Notes: generated by a model from the sequence alone, not told the origin. Counted from the first letter of the stretch, positions 1 through 12,461 are shown. The stretch: 64,000 bases of DNA from Patiria pectinifera (GCA_029964075.1 CM057136.1:4588001-4652000); one strand, 5' to 3'. Program-made: numbers and translations.

Positions 1-231
1 AAAACACCTTAGCTGTAGCCCCACCCTAGATACAGTTGCGCAGTACGTAGAACAGTGTACAGTATGTAGTGTGGACGTACATGTCTAGACGGTTATAAAT
101 ACTTGCAAATGTCATACATGTACATGTACATCAATATATTGCATTGAGTTAAGATGCATGTTAGTATTTTGCAAGGTGAAGAAAGCAATAAGACTCTATA
201 GTTACGGGTGCATTCTACATGTACATGTATA

Positions 232-300
232 TCAACAAGTCTCTTTTGTGATTTTGTGAGGTTCAGAAAAGAACTGAAGGACCTCAATGTTCTGGACAGT
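232..300 (-). repeat. Decayed relic of the same hammerhead/histone-stem-loop-like family, copy B
   Basis: On the - strand the order is CTGTCCAGAACATTGAGG, then AGTTCTTTTCTGAACC, then CACAAAAGAGA. This parallels the arrangement at 13100-13175 but with mismatches in the stem. Confidence 0.5.
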
Positions 301-302
301 AT

Positions 303-411
303 ACAAATATAACATGGTTTGAGGGTGGACAGTCGATATTCGCTCCCCGAGGTATTGGAAGTTGACAAACTAGTTCCCGAGGCCGACTGTCCTAAACCAT
401 GTTATATTTGT
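303..411. mobile_element. Hairpin element, AACATGGTTT family, copy 1
   Basis: Ends are inverted copies of ACAAATATAACATGGTTT (303-320 and 394-411). A second copy with the same ends and similar interior (GACAAACTAGTTT) is at 33114-33252. No coding capacity. On its left it abuts a decayed histone-stem-loop-like relic (about 232-300). Confidence 0.8.
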
Positions 412-710
412 TTTACTATACCTCATGCATATTCAGTTGCCGAATTTTGTTTTATTATTATGCACCTAAAACAAAATTCGGGGAAACTTGTACAGCTCAC
501 CAAAACATTCAACTTTAATTACTAGTTCGGTTCGTTTGCAATATAATACAGTTACTACAGTTGTAAATACAGTTGTTTGCAATGTGTACAACTTTCTTTT
601 GTACAGGAGACATCTTTACACGGTCTATACATTTTTTCCAGTACGGCATCATTGAGCTCTGGAAATTAACATTTTGCAACCATGCATCTCTCCTGTGCGA
701 TGTTACTGCA

Positions 711-749
711 CCCGTGCGACAGTTCCTCGATTGAAGACTGTCGCACGGG
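711..749. repeat. Perfect 13-bp stem hairpin
   Basis: CCCGTGCGACAGT pairs exactly with ACTGTCGCACGGG around a 13-base loop. A related TACGACAGT follows at about 756. Probably the core of a small foldback element. Confidence 0.75.
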
Positions 750-892
750 TAACCCATACGACAGTCTACTACGCATGCGTATTTACAATGTGCGTGAATT
801 GGTAAACAGCAAGAATAACATCTGGCACGTGATGGTGAATTGACCAGTGAACGTTCGGCTCTCGATCATGAATATGTATGAGGTATAGTAAT

Positions 893-970
893 ATGCTCTG
901 CCCGTCGTCGGGAGACAGTTTTCCATGGTTCTTTTCAGAACCTCACAAACTCACAAGAGATTTGTTACAT
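893..970 (+). repeat. Degenerate hammerhead-like segment plus histone-stem-loop-like hairpin, copy A
   Basis: GGTTCTTTTCAGAACC at 927-942 has a 6-bp stem and TTTC loop, matching the histone mRNA 3' stem-loop pattern GGYYCTTTTCAGRRCC. A CACAAGAGA purine-rich stretch follows about ten bases later, where histone genes have their downstream element. Just upstream, 893-916 read on the - strand resembles the conserved part of the 13-kb copy. No histone coding sequence is nearby. Confidence 0.6.
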
Positions 971-1210
971 GGTGCAACACTCAACCTACTCTTAATGAAT
1001 TGAATTTAATCATACATACATACACAATTTAATTTACCAAAATATGCCACCCTACACTTAAATGCCACTAGAAAGGTGTACACGTATACATGTGCAACCT
1101 GTGTTCATCAGGAGTTTCCAATGTCCAGAAACGTGGGGGTACACGACTGACTCAATGTTTTAACCGGTATACATGGTATGACCTACCATGAGGGTTACAC
1201 CTCTACCGGT

Positions 1211-1347
1211 ATGTTCCGACACCCCTATGTTCCGACTGCATTATTCCCTAACCTAACCCTAACTAACTAACCCCTAACACGGGAACAACAACTAGGTTGT
1301 TTGAACATACATGGGGGGGTACATACACATAGGGGTGTCGGAACATA
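1211..1347. mobile_element. Hairpin element with telomere-like centre, copy 1
   Basis: The left arm ATGTTCCGACACCCCTATGT is inverted at the right as ACATAGGGGTGTCGGAACAT. The centre (about 1249-1280) is CCTAACCTAACCCTAACTAA-like, resembling telomeric CCCTAA repeats. A relative is at 52737-52874. Confidence 0.7.
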
Positions 1348-3702
1348 GAGCAGTCACCACCATGAGGACTCCTACAACAGGTAGAGCATATTGTCTTTAA
1401 AAAATTCACCCTAGCAGCACATTTTGAATATTATGCAGCCCCACAGGTACTAGGTACATACATGTATGTTGAATTATCGGTATGGCTCCATCGAACCAGT
1501 TTGACCAAACCAATAACAAACCATGCGATAGTGCTGTTGTTACCGGTATGTCACTGGACCAAAAGTTGTTATCTAATTGGTCAAAGTTCTCCTGAAGAGT
1601 CAAGAGGCCATGGGGATAGGTTCTTGTAAACACAACTTGTCAGACCAAAAGTGATTTTTTTTCAAACTAGATTGGAAACAAATATTCATTTTCATAAAAT
1701 ATTCATCATACATGTACATGTATATACAAATGTATGTTTCAATTTTCTAATGTATTCATACAGACATAGGCCTACTGTACGGTACATGTATGTACTTGTA
1801 CCATGTATCAACCTTACCACCTTTATGTGGACCTCACAACAAAACAGGTCCACATAATGCAGGTTGTGTGAACCTTGTGTGGACTAAGCCAGGTCCACAT
1901 AAGGTTTTGCCCTCTTTGGAAAACAGGTTTAGAGGCATTTTTGGGTTAGGGTCATCAGTCGCAAAATGAAGAGGAACACTCAAGAAAATCAGGATAAAAT
2001 ATTTGGGTGGAGAAAGTTTTCGCAGTATGAGCAAAATATTTTTTCCTCCGGTTTTCCTTAACTGTGCGAATACAAAGGAATGTCCACATAGGGTATGTAC
2101 ATATGTAAGGTAGGCCTGTGTACCTACGTGTGTTTATGGTAAATCGAGGACACACACGTGCAACATCATCGATGAATCGAGGACAGGAACCGAATCGAGG
2201 ACGACCTTGATTAGAAAATGTGTACAAAACCAAATCAGAGCAGTTGGAAAAAAGTTAGTACATTGTATGAACAAAGGATAAGGGAAGAGGAACAATAGAA
2301 AATCCTTGATTTACACCATACACAAACGTGTGTATGCGTGTATGTATGTACGCTGCTTTTTTGTTCAACCTTGTCTCCAAGGTGTCGAGCAATACGCTCC
2401 CACCACTGCCTGTTCGCTCACCCTGGTACTGGATCATCTGGATGTATCCAAAATGCTTGGATACTATGCAAATTAGGCTCCCTGTGGGTTATGTGTTCTG
2501 AGGTATTAACTAACAGCTTTACATTTGGTACCAGTTTCTGTTGACCTGTGTAACAATGTACATGTACTATGTACATGGTATTCTGTATGTCCTGGTGTAC
2601 ATTTAATAAGCCCATCTTGGCCTTATTGACAATCAACGCACTCTTTCCACTAATGGTCTTTATCCATGATTGCAGTGATTAATCTGACTCAACCCATGTA
2701 CACTTTGTAGAGTTGTTTTGATGGCATATTAAATGATCTGTTTATTTTTAACTCTGTACGTGGTTTCTGAAGTTGAAATGAGAACCACTTCTGGCTGCAA
2801 GTTGAGAGTTGAATTTGCAATTCAACTTGTTTCAAGTGTCATCTACATGTGTGATGAATGACACCACTATATATATTTTACGTGATTTCTTTTTGAGTTT
2901 CGCAATTGATTTTGATTGATCAAGTCTTTCATAGTGTTTCAGTTTTGTCTAACAGTACAGGAGTCTATTTTTATTAAAGAATGTTCCCTTAAATTATGCA
3001 TGCATAAAAGGAGTTGTATTCCCATTAGGGATGATAAAGAAATGCACATTGTATAGTGTGGGAAATTGTTCATTAGTTACCACATACATGTACCGTACAT
3101 TACGTACATGTACTAAAGTATGCAGTATGCAGGAACGTGTGTACACATAAACGTTCTGTTCATACAGTAGGCCTACACACCTACAGTGCATGTTTATGCA
3201 CTACTGTATAAGCTACGCGTTGCTGCTGCAGTAAACATATGATACCTTTATGGAAGAGATGACCTTTCAAACAATCACCTGTACATAATTTAATAGCACA
3301 GTTCATATACCGGTATCTTCCGTACAACACCTGATAAATTTATTTTAAAGACTCAATATATTTACTCATATATATGCACAGAAAGAGAAAAATTTACAGG
3401 AACGCCATGTACATTTGTAATTGTACTGGTACAATTGAACGTGATATAGAAATCTGTACATACATGTAATTAAGTTGCACACGTACAGACTTTACATGTA
3501 CACTTTTATACATGTACGGTATCTTAATGTGTGAATAATATCAAAACACTCCAAGTACACTTAACATTAATTTAATGTTCAAGACCTCCATGTAGTGCAG
3601 TACAATTAGGTATCTACGACTATGTATACATCTGTACAGTGAAGATAAATAAGGAGACACCAAATCGAGTACATTGCGAGTTGCTGTGGAGAACTTAAAT
3701 TT

Positions 3703-3746
3703 GTGACGTTTCGGGAAGTATAGGCCTATCACTTCCCTTCATCGGA
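3703..3746 (-). ncRNA. Hammerhead-ribozyme-like relic (Penelope-type)
   Basis: On the - strand: TCCGATGA, a stem II of GGGAAGT/ACTTCCC around an ATAGGCCTAT loop, then CGAAACGTCAC. This has the hammerhead order core-1, stem II, GAAA, stem III. Core-1 reads CCGATGA instead of CTGATGA, so cleavage activity is unlikely. Hammerheads of this form are known in Penelope-like retroelements. No reverse transcriptase was found nearby. Confidence 0.55.
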
Positions 3747-5964
3747 CCTAAGAACGATAACAAAATAAAACAAAGACGCAATGTAAGAAAAACTTTAAAA
3801 GAGCAAAAAATATTCAGATAAATATGAAATACAGCATAACAGAAACAATTCAAATCAACTTAAAACAAACAAGGGAGAGAATTCTTACATGTACCGGTAC
3901 GGTGTCTTGCATATTTATGTAAATATATCTACAATATAGGCCTATATATAGTTTACTTACATGTACTACAACAATGTATGTTCTTTTTAGTACAGTAGCT
4001 GCTGGGATTTTTAAGTTAATGAGGGCAAAAAGTCAATAAGCATTGTGCATGTGCCAGTTATACATGCTATGTATGTACATTGTATAGTTTAATATTTGCA
4101 TGAAAAACTGTTAAGCTCCAAACCTTTGAAAGAAATGAGCAACTGACCAGATTTTTGGCAAAAACATTACCATAGAGCTACCTATATTTTATGCAGTGCA
4201 CATCACACATAGCAGTGTAATCCTAGGCTGTTTGGAGTCCATTACAATCAAATATTCTGCTGTGATGTGGTTCATGGCATTTTATAATGCCCTAGGGCAT
4301 TGGTACTCAAGCTTCCATAGAGGTGCCATTTGCCCTGTGGGTCTGCAAAACACATGGATAATATCACAGCTGACAACAATTGTTTTCATTTTAAACAGTT
4401 TATCACAGCAGACTGTATTATATTTAATGAAGTTGTGTGGTTCTATTGAAAAGTACATCACAAGCAGTAGACTTCCAATAAGATCATGGAATGAAAGGCT
4501 TAATGCATGCAACATATGTACATTACGGATACTGATTCATTCCAATGTTTAATTTGGCAATCATTTAAAATACTTTCATACACTGTTTAAACATTTATAA
4601 ATGGCTCCCACAGCCTGCTCCAGCACATATGTGCGTCACACGAAGAACAGGCATGGAAATTGATCTCATTTATGAAAAAATCAAACACACTTAATTACAT
4701 TCAATGTACCGGTATCTGGAAAATGAAGTAACAGATACATGTAACTGCCAATCATTGAAACATTTATAAATAGGCCACAATGTACATTTTGTACATATTG
4801 CTGTGCACACAACTGTCATGAATGAAACGACAATGTGCACTTTATTGTATGGTATGGGTACCCTGGAATTATGGAGAACATCAAGCTGATACCCGATCAA
4901 GATCAGGTAGTGGCGTATTTGTGTTAAGGGTTGAAAATGCGGGGAGCTATGTAAGGGTGGTTTGGTTGAAAAGACAGTTACTGTAAATGTGAGAGATAGG
5001 CCTCCATAATAAGAAACTATAGCCCCATTTAGGCTAACAGATTATAATGTACTAACAGTTTTTTGTATAATCTGCATACTTTGTACGTGACTGCAGAAAA
5101 ATTCAGAACTTTGCGTAACACGAACTTCCAATATCTCAAAATGTTTATCCATTTACTTGAAATTTGACTTACAGTGTATCAAGATTTCACAGTAGTTCCA
5201 AAAGACAAGTGCTACATTTCATTTGTGCATGTAGACGGTACATGCAGGAACGTGTACACTTTGCTCATGGTAGATGGCATTCCATCTCCGTAGTGGCAGT
5301 CAATAGCATGATTGCATCCTGTATTTAATGCGAGAAATGTCCTTGCCATTGCAAGTATTGCTTTTATTGGTCTGTGTGGTATCCCTGTGGCTATTGTGCT
5401 TGTAATCGCATGCATTCACACACATTTGCCTTTGTGACATTCATCCCAACCCACCCTAGAAACCCTGAGTGTAGTAAGGCAACATTATAGCTGTGTGATT
5501 ACACACTGTGTAGCGGGCTCACTCAATGGCAAGAACATGCCTTTGATGTAGAGTCAAGTAATAACAACGGCAGCTAGGTCTCTAGGGTTCTGTTGATCCA
5601 TGATAATAATGGAAAAAGGTTTTAGGGATAATTACATTTCTTAAGCATGTACCGTACATGTACATGTAGGTCACCTGTGAGAAATCATGTTGGTCATCAA
5701 CTTGAAAAAAAAAAATCTGTTTCTATTTTTTGTTTAATATCACAAGGTTTTAGACTAACTGTCCGAGCTGATCATTGACAGCTTCAGTTTTTGTGTTGCT
5801 TGCTGTCCTTGTTTGTTTCTGGCTGCCCTCTATAACTGTACGTACACGTGTGAATTTTAAAATTCCAGACATGCACATTAATATCAATCAACTTGCACTA
5901 GTTACATTTTCACATGTTGCTTGTTAAAAATGATGAGCATTCACTAAAAGCAATTCAGTACATG

Positions 5965-6552
5965 TATTGTATTGTATTGTTTATATTTCCATTTGTCACA
6001 AATTAATATAATGCTAATGCAACTGTTTATTTACTACAACAATAACTAAACTTAATATAATGCTAATACATGTACAACACTTTGATCAATTAAACATAAA
6101 TGGTGACAGATGGGGGAACCAGGAAAAAAGCCTAAGCTTATACAGAGCCTGGTCCCGTTTGTGAATAACTTATTAAATAAACAACAATTAAAGCTATAAA
6201 TTAAATCAGTGGTCAATAAATTAATTAATTAATTAGTTGGCATAATAGTAGAAAAACTGAAGGAAATTGAAATATACCGGTATGATTTACAATATAACAT
6301 TTGATTATGATGGAATGTGACTTATACAAATGTGAATTATGGGTGCATGTCTTGTAGGCCTATAATACCGGAAATAAGTAGATTTTTTAGATATCTTTTG
6401 AGTTTATGCACAGTCCGAAAGAAGGGTATAGGGGTAAGCTGATTCCAGAGAAGGGGGCCTTGGTGTCTAACTGTTTTCATGAATGATGTGGTCCTAGCCT
6501 TACCAATGTGATTTTTTTTTGGCTGATCTTGTGTTATGTAAATGGACATCTA
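5965..6552 (-). mobile_element. 3' end of a CR1/L2-type LINE (minus strand)
   Basis: Reading the - strand, a remnant of the reverse transcriptase C-terminus is followed by a 3' UTR and an (ACAAT)n-type tail at 5965-5982. A (ATACA)-like tail and a short C-terminal RT motif are typical of non-LTR elements that end in microsatellite tails. The insertion is 5'-truncated. Confidence 0.65.
6337..6549 (-). pseudogene. LINE ORF2 C-terminal remnant
   Basis: The peptide KTVRHQGPLLWNQL followed by KLKRYLKNLL resembles the R-x-x-G-x-x-x-W-N-x-L ... FK..LK..L ending of ORF2 proteins of CR1/L2/RTE-like LINEs. Only the terminus remains. The stop at 6337 matches the expected position before the 3' UTR. Confidence 0.6.
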
Positions 6553-6810
6553 GATTCCTCACAAACATGGACCTGATATTTGTGTACAGTTAAAAAATAT
6601 TCAGTGTTTTACCGGTACATGTATATTGTCTAAAAAGGGGGGCAGAGTGTACACGGCACACACGTATGTTTGGAAGTTTGAACATGTACCAGGATGAGAA
6701 CGGAAGTGCCAATATTAGTGGTGCTCGGTGAGTGCAATAATGTAGTGTGCATGAAATTATGCTATTGCATTCTGCAGTAACATTCTAAGCTGCCGGTATA
6801 AATTTGTGGT

Positions 6811-7402
6811 TTTATAACACCTATCCCACAGATTCTGTGTCTTGATTGGCCGAGAGCAAGTCACATGTTACTTTCTAATTTTGCTATCTTTCTGTGCACG
6901 GCCAAAAGTGCTATACCCGTAGCAACCAAAGTACATGTACATGTACTATACCATTAGCAACCAAAGTACTATTTTCACGGCGCTGTATTTGTGTGCAAAT
7001 GGATGCTGGTGTGCGCGTTGCACGTAACGCGTATTGTTCCAAAGAGAGCGCGCCGCAGACTTGGGTTCAAACATTTCGTGAAGGGTACCGTAGTTTGGAA
7101 AAGAGAAATACAATTTCCACCAATTTTGTATTGAAATTGAAGTTTATTTCAACTGTGTTCAGATTTAGATAATTTAAAATATTAAAATCAAGCAGAATCT
7201 GTGGGTGAAGTGTTATAAAACAAATATTGAATGCTTTATCTCGTGGTGAAGTAAAACTAGCCTCCCTCGGTGATCCATGGAGCATTCTACATTTGTATTT
7301 TGCCTCGGTTTTGCCTCGGGAAAATAGAATGTCCATGGATCACCTCGGGAGGCTAGTTTTACTACACCACTCTAAGCATTCAATATTTGTATAGCATTAT
7401 AC
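6811..7402. mobile_element. Two-hairpin element, copy 1
   Basis: First hairpin: TTATAACACCTATCCCACAG with its inverse near 7200-7217. Second hairpin: ACAAATATTGAATGCTTTAT with its inverse near 7370-7390, with CCTCGG/CCGAGG-type inner arms. Shares GGTGTGCGCGTT and TGTTCCAAAGAG with copy 2. Confidence 0.7.
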
Positions 7403-8652
7403 ATCTACATGTACATGTATGAAGGTTGAGGACATGTTCCATGTTTTGTGTCTGCATGTATCAGACTTTTGCAGTCAGAATCTTACAAACAGAATGCAAT
7501 GATTGATGATGCCGTTTGTTCAAGAAGTCTGCTGCAAGTACGGTACATGTACATCTAGTCCCTCAGTGTTGACCTCAATGGCATTTCTGTCATGTGCCCA
7601 TGATGCACAGGTATATATTCTTCTTGTGCGATACAGTACAGGTTTTGGGTGTTGATGTACATGTACATGTACGCCAATGGTATGTATGTGAGTCTGAATT
7701 GAAAACAGTTTTTAAATAACTTCAGTACCATTTCAGGCAAATGAAAACTGTTTCAAGTTCAGACATGACTTAATTTAGTAATTTGATTATTCAAAGTTGG
7801 ATTTTTTCAGATATTTGTATATACCAAATTTTTCCAAGTGCCTTTCTGCAATCTAAATTGAATGTGCCAGTCGGAAATTGCTGCCAATCGGGATTTGCGT
7901 GTGCCTGTTGAAAAATCGACAATAAGTTTAATTAGCATATATTAAGAACATTGGGCTGACTACTGTGTAGTGTTCCGCAGCTGATAGGAATGTGCTTATA
8001 GTATGTCTTACAGAAGTTCTGGAGTCATGCGTGTAAAGTAAAATGTAGCATTTGACAAACAATTAAACCACACAACTCATACAATTAACATTCATGTTTT
8101 TCTTCAAATATTCAAATTGAAAAATGGTATTGGATATTTGGTGGATATGATGGAATATTCAGTATATTCAGTATGTACAGCCAATACCTATGCAGCCCTA
8201 TATTTGCCTGACTGTAGATCTCAGTTTTGTCACTCCACAAAGAGACTGATCAAACATATGAACATAAAAGTACACTCAAATCACCATAGAGGTGTTATTT
8301 TGTTTCTTCTTGAGAACATGCCATAAGCTCATGATTTCTCGGGCATTCCACATGTTCCACAACAATGCCAGATTCCTTGCCACTACGTAACGTCAGTTAG
8401 TGATACTGCCTACCCCCCTCCCCAATCCACACAATTTACATTGATTAATAATTGTGGTAGGACTCTAATACATGTAGCTATTACTTACATGTATGTACTC
8501 ATACAAAAAAAACATGGATGTAAAAAGTTCTGATATTTTTTTGAAGATAAGTGAGGCTGCAATAGAGTTTGATGTCGAGGATGCTACTTGGCGTTTTTAC
8601 CCCAAGACCCCTGATTTTGCCCTGGGTAAAAACACCCACTCAAAAGACATTA

Positions 8653-9179
8653 TTAAAGGGAAGATAAAACATTTGCAAACATCATAAAACAAAAGGATCC
8701 AATTATCACGAAATACCTCACTGGATTGTTAGGGAATGACAGTCTAAAGCATCCTGTAAAATCGTGGCTCCTGGTGTGCTGTCATTTTCAGGAAAATTGG
8801 GATTTTTCCAATGCTGGTCGGCTGACCAGCATTGGGGAAAACTGTTTTTTTTCTTCAAAAAATGCTCCTAATTTTTCATAATAAGTTATTCCGCGTTTTC
8901 ATTGCAATTGATTACACTCTGTGAAGGGGTACAAGCCTGCTAGACTGCATTCTTAGACCTTACAATTCCCCAAAGTATGCATATTGCTCCGTTTCATCTT
9001 AAGTGGGGTCAGGGAATCAGACTACAAGAACATGATTGGTTTTCTTGGTTTTTCCTGCATCCACAAGCCCAAAACGTGAAACAAGTCATTTTAACAATAT
9101 TTGCTATAACATACAAATCCTCCAAATCCATTTATTTCCGAAAATTGCCTCAAAAGCAAATGTTGTACATTCCCTTTAA
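8653..9179. mobile_element. TTAA-flanked element, family 1, copy 1
   Basis: Bounded by TTAA at 8653-8656 and 9176-9179, with ends AGGGAA...ACATTTGC and GCAAATGTTGTACATTCCCT. TTAA duplication is the hallmark of piggyBac-type transposition. No transposase; non-autonomous. Confidence 0.75.
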
Positions 9180-11510
9180 GCAAATAAAAAAAATATTATT
9201 AATTAAACCTTCTTAATATAATATCAACTAAAGAATAATAGACAAATAAAATGTTGGTTTTTTTATATAAAATAATTTTAAGTGATGTACAATACAATAC
9301 AATGTAGGCTAAACCTTTGACGGTCATTTTTTTAAACTTTATATTTCACATTGTTTCAACATCACCTACGTACCCTTGTAATTTGTTAATGAATTTATTT
9401 TTTTTTATTATTATTAATTTTATTTACATGTACATTGCGTTTCTTAGAAATATATTCCATTTAATAATTCATCTTATCATATTTTACTAGCAGTGGAAAC
9501 AAATAAAGTGGGCGTTTTTACCCCATGGACGTTTTTACCCCAGTTTACCCTATTGCAGAATCATTTGCTGCGCTGCTATCATTGACGAGCTATTACCGGT
9601 ATGAGCTCCGTGCGCTACCAAAAGAGGGCGCCCTTTTACCTAGCAACGACGTCCCATGGGCGGTACATTTCGCTGGTTGACGCGCACCGTCAACAAATGA
9701 TTTTTGGCTTTTAATCATTGTACATGTAGTAACTAAATGATATATTTGATCATAATTAAACTCCGCTATATGATTTATAACATTGTCCAAAATGTACAAA
9801 CATCAGACACCGTGCCGTGGAACTGCCCAAAATACATTTCAGGTTAATTCACTGATTTCTTAATGTCTGTTACAGACATTGCATCATCATCATCATCATA
9901 ATGCTGGAATTGCCCAAATGTACAAACAAAGCACATTCTTTGCTCAAGCATGTATACATGTACATACCTCTGCATAATAGCAAACTGTACAATTCAATTT
10001 TATATTGAAGTAGAAGCCACTGTATTCACAAAATGTACGTATGTATGTACATCTACATGTATAAGTACCGATATGTACGCGTACATGTACCAGTATATGT
10101 ACCGTAGTTGCATGAGCACTGAGTGAGGTACTGTAATCAAATTTTCTAGTGCCCTGGAAAGAGCCCATTCAAGTTATTAATGCTTGCTGGTGATTGACAG
10201 GTACATGTACGTGTAGATAACATATTAAATGGTTTCATTCAATCATGGTTATGCGTGCATGTCATGCATTGCCATTTCTTTCGCTGCCCAACCTAAACCA
10301 AATCACCATTTTAAATTTCCAAATGAAACGGAACCCAGACTTGAGGATTGGCTTGCAAGCTTTAGAGGTTCATAGTTGGCTTGATGACTGGCTGATAAGA
10401 GATTGCCTAGCCATTACTGGCCATATTCTATCTCTGTCGGTAAGGTTTCTAGACTGTCAACTATAGATGCAGTATGGCTAGAGTGACAAGCGTTAATGTG
10501 GAGTGTAGGTTATCAGAGTACAAGCAGCTGCTGAATGACACAGGGAAACAACAGGGAGAAACATGAATACATGTATGTACATGTATGTACATGTACAATG
10601 TACATGTACAATATTGTAATCTTATCAGCGGCCACTTTGGTCTCAAAATTCTCTTGTTCCCCCTCCCCCAAGTTTTAAAAATTGCTGCATTAAAATTTGA
10701 AACTTTACTCAAGAACATGTACATACCGGTACATGTATGTAAGAGACTTACATGAAATAACTTATGGCTCATAATTAGTCATGGATATTTTGCACATCTT
10801 GTGGATTTTTTTCTTACAATGACTAGTGCCAAATAAAATGCATGTTGAAAAAATAATACAATGTACATGTACATGTACAGAACATGCACCTGTACTGTAC
10901 CGGTACACGTGCATACACTGTTCACGCTCATGCATACATTTTGAAAGGAATAAGAATGTTATTCCTCAATGATTTTGAAATTGTCAGTCGCAAGAATGTT
11001 CACAGTCTTGTGTCTGCATTGAGGGCTATACACACCGGTACATGGCGTACATGTACAGCACATTGCTACACCATGTACACAGGCCTATAGCATATGGTAC
11101 ATATGTAATTTACTACAATCCACTTCATCGAGAAGTAGATACTTAATATGTGCATGGCACTTGTTGGAGGCACGGTCGTTTCACCACTTGTAGCTTGCAG
11201 TCCTAGCTGTGTAATTACATGCGTACGTACCGTACATGTACCTTTTATGTTCCATTGTTTTGTCTCCCTTACACCTGTACGTGAAATTTCAAGATTATTT
11301 ACAGCAAAACACATGCAGTCAGTCATAACTGTTGGCCTGGCCATACAGTGTGCAAGTACATTTACGATGTAGATGTATATTCTTGTATTCTCCCATTCGC
11401 TGTCACAAGTTGAATGAGGATTAAGTGAATCAAAAAACAAATTAAAGTATTCTTTGCTGACACTGTGTTTGAAATATTTGCCAGACTGTGGTAGTGTTTA
11501 ATTTTAATCT

Positions 11511-12029
11511 TTAAAGACATAGTCCATCATTTGTAATTTGTGCATTTTGTTCGCTTGAAGCAACAAAAGTGTTCAAAATCTAATGAAGGATACTGAACAA
11601 CTAACCTGATGAAGTTTCAGCTCAGCTTCAGCTGTATATTCCGAGAAAAACAGCATTCTAGGATCTCAATTTCAAATCAAAAGTTGCTGAATCATGTTTT
11701 GAATTGTTTTGAATTGCAGCTTTACGCGATGTCGCGCACTGATCCGACGAATTATAGCAACCGTGTGCGCCTGTGCGTCGTGCCAATGCTTGCGCGCGCT
11801 GCGCCGAATAACAAAACGAAATACTAATTTAAATTTTCCTACAGTGCTTCTTAAGACGCACCGTTGGAAAGGCCTTCTTTCGTTGATTTCTTCAAAATGA
11901 GAGCTTGCCAGAAAGAATAATTTCACAGGAAGTTTAGTTCCCTTACTATTTTTCAACCAGTATGTTTTTCAACAATAATTACGCCAGTTACTTTTTTGGA
12001 TAGCTGCAAATGATGGACTCCGGCTTTAA
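11511..12029. mobile_element. TTAA-flanked element, family 2, copy 1
   Basis: TTAA at 11511-11514 and 12026-12029. Ends are AGTCCATCATTTG and CAAATGATGGACT. The interior contains GTGCATTTTGTTCGCTTGAA-like sequence also found in copy 2. No coding capacity. Confidence 0.75.
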
Positions 12030-12293
12030 ATTGTATGTTACTTCCAACTTCTTGCAAACTCCCACCAATGTGTATAACTGGGTGAGTTGATGAGCTCATC
12101 CAGTACATGGTTTTTTGACCAGTATGTTGGCAACTTGGCTAAGTTTTGTGAATCATCAGTGGTAAGAATATAGTTCAGCTCAGCAATAAATGTGTTACCG
12201 GTACATTTTAACTGTGCATGAAGTACATGGACGTATGAAACTTACACACTGGAACTGATGATAGATTTTTTTTCTCTTTATGATTTATTGCAG

Positions 12294-12461
12294 GATCCTC
12301 GATTCAATTGTGAAATTGACCTGCAAACAGGGTACAAAACCAGAAGTATGCTGTCTATGCCCATCAAAGCCCCGTCAGGGGAAGTGATAGGTGTGGCGCA
12401 GGTCATTAACAAGATTGGCAGTAAAGACAGACACGAAGCCTTCACTGATAGTGATGAAAAG
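12294..12461 (+). CDS. PDE5/PDE11-like: PDE exon 1 in window: second half of GAF-A
   Basis: 56 codons, phase 0 at both ends, with acceptor TTGCAG and donor GTAGGT. It starts with DPRFNCEIDLQTGYKTRSM, the standard core of a cyclic-nucleotide-binding GAF domain. It ends with the NK...FTDSDEK segment, which satisfies the NK-x(n)-F-x3-DE signature. In PDE5 and PDE11 the first GAF domain binds cyclic nucleotide and allosterically stimulates catalysis. The codon preceding DPRF would come from an exon outside the window. The upstream open frame to 12258 is intronic read-through. Confidence 0.93.

Larger units (their letters stand above)
1..12293. other. Non-coding stretch upstream of the first recognised PDE exon
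   Basis: I found no convincing exon here. The first PDE exon (12294) begins in the middle of GAF-A with a normal acceptor, so this stretch is most simply a long intron whose upstream exon lies outside the window. It holds very many TACATGTA and ACCGGTA palindromes, a strong hairpin at 711-749, and the mobile-element relics listed separately (303-411, 1211-1347, 3703-3746, 5965-6552, 6811-7402, 8653-9179, 11511-12029). An alternative is that an undetected small exon is present; a search with GAF-A protein profiles would settle it. Confidence 0.6.

Noticed and set aside
8117-8326. Open frame with K-N-G-I-G-Y-L-V considered as a missing GAF-A exon
   Set aside because: The surrounding residues do not fit GAF-A and suitable splice sites with the correct phase were not found.
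11605-11660. CTGATGAAGTTTCAGCTCAG as a hammerhead core
   Set aside because: No GAAAC follows a stem II of suitable length, and the second family copy (44690) reads CTGATAAG.
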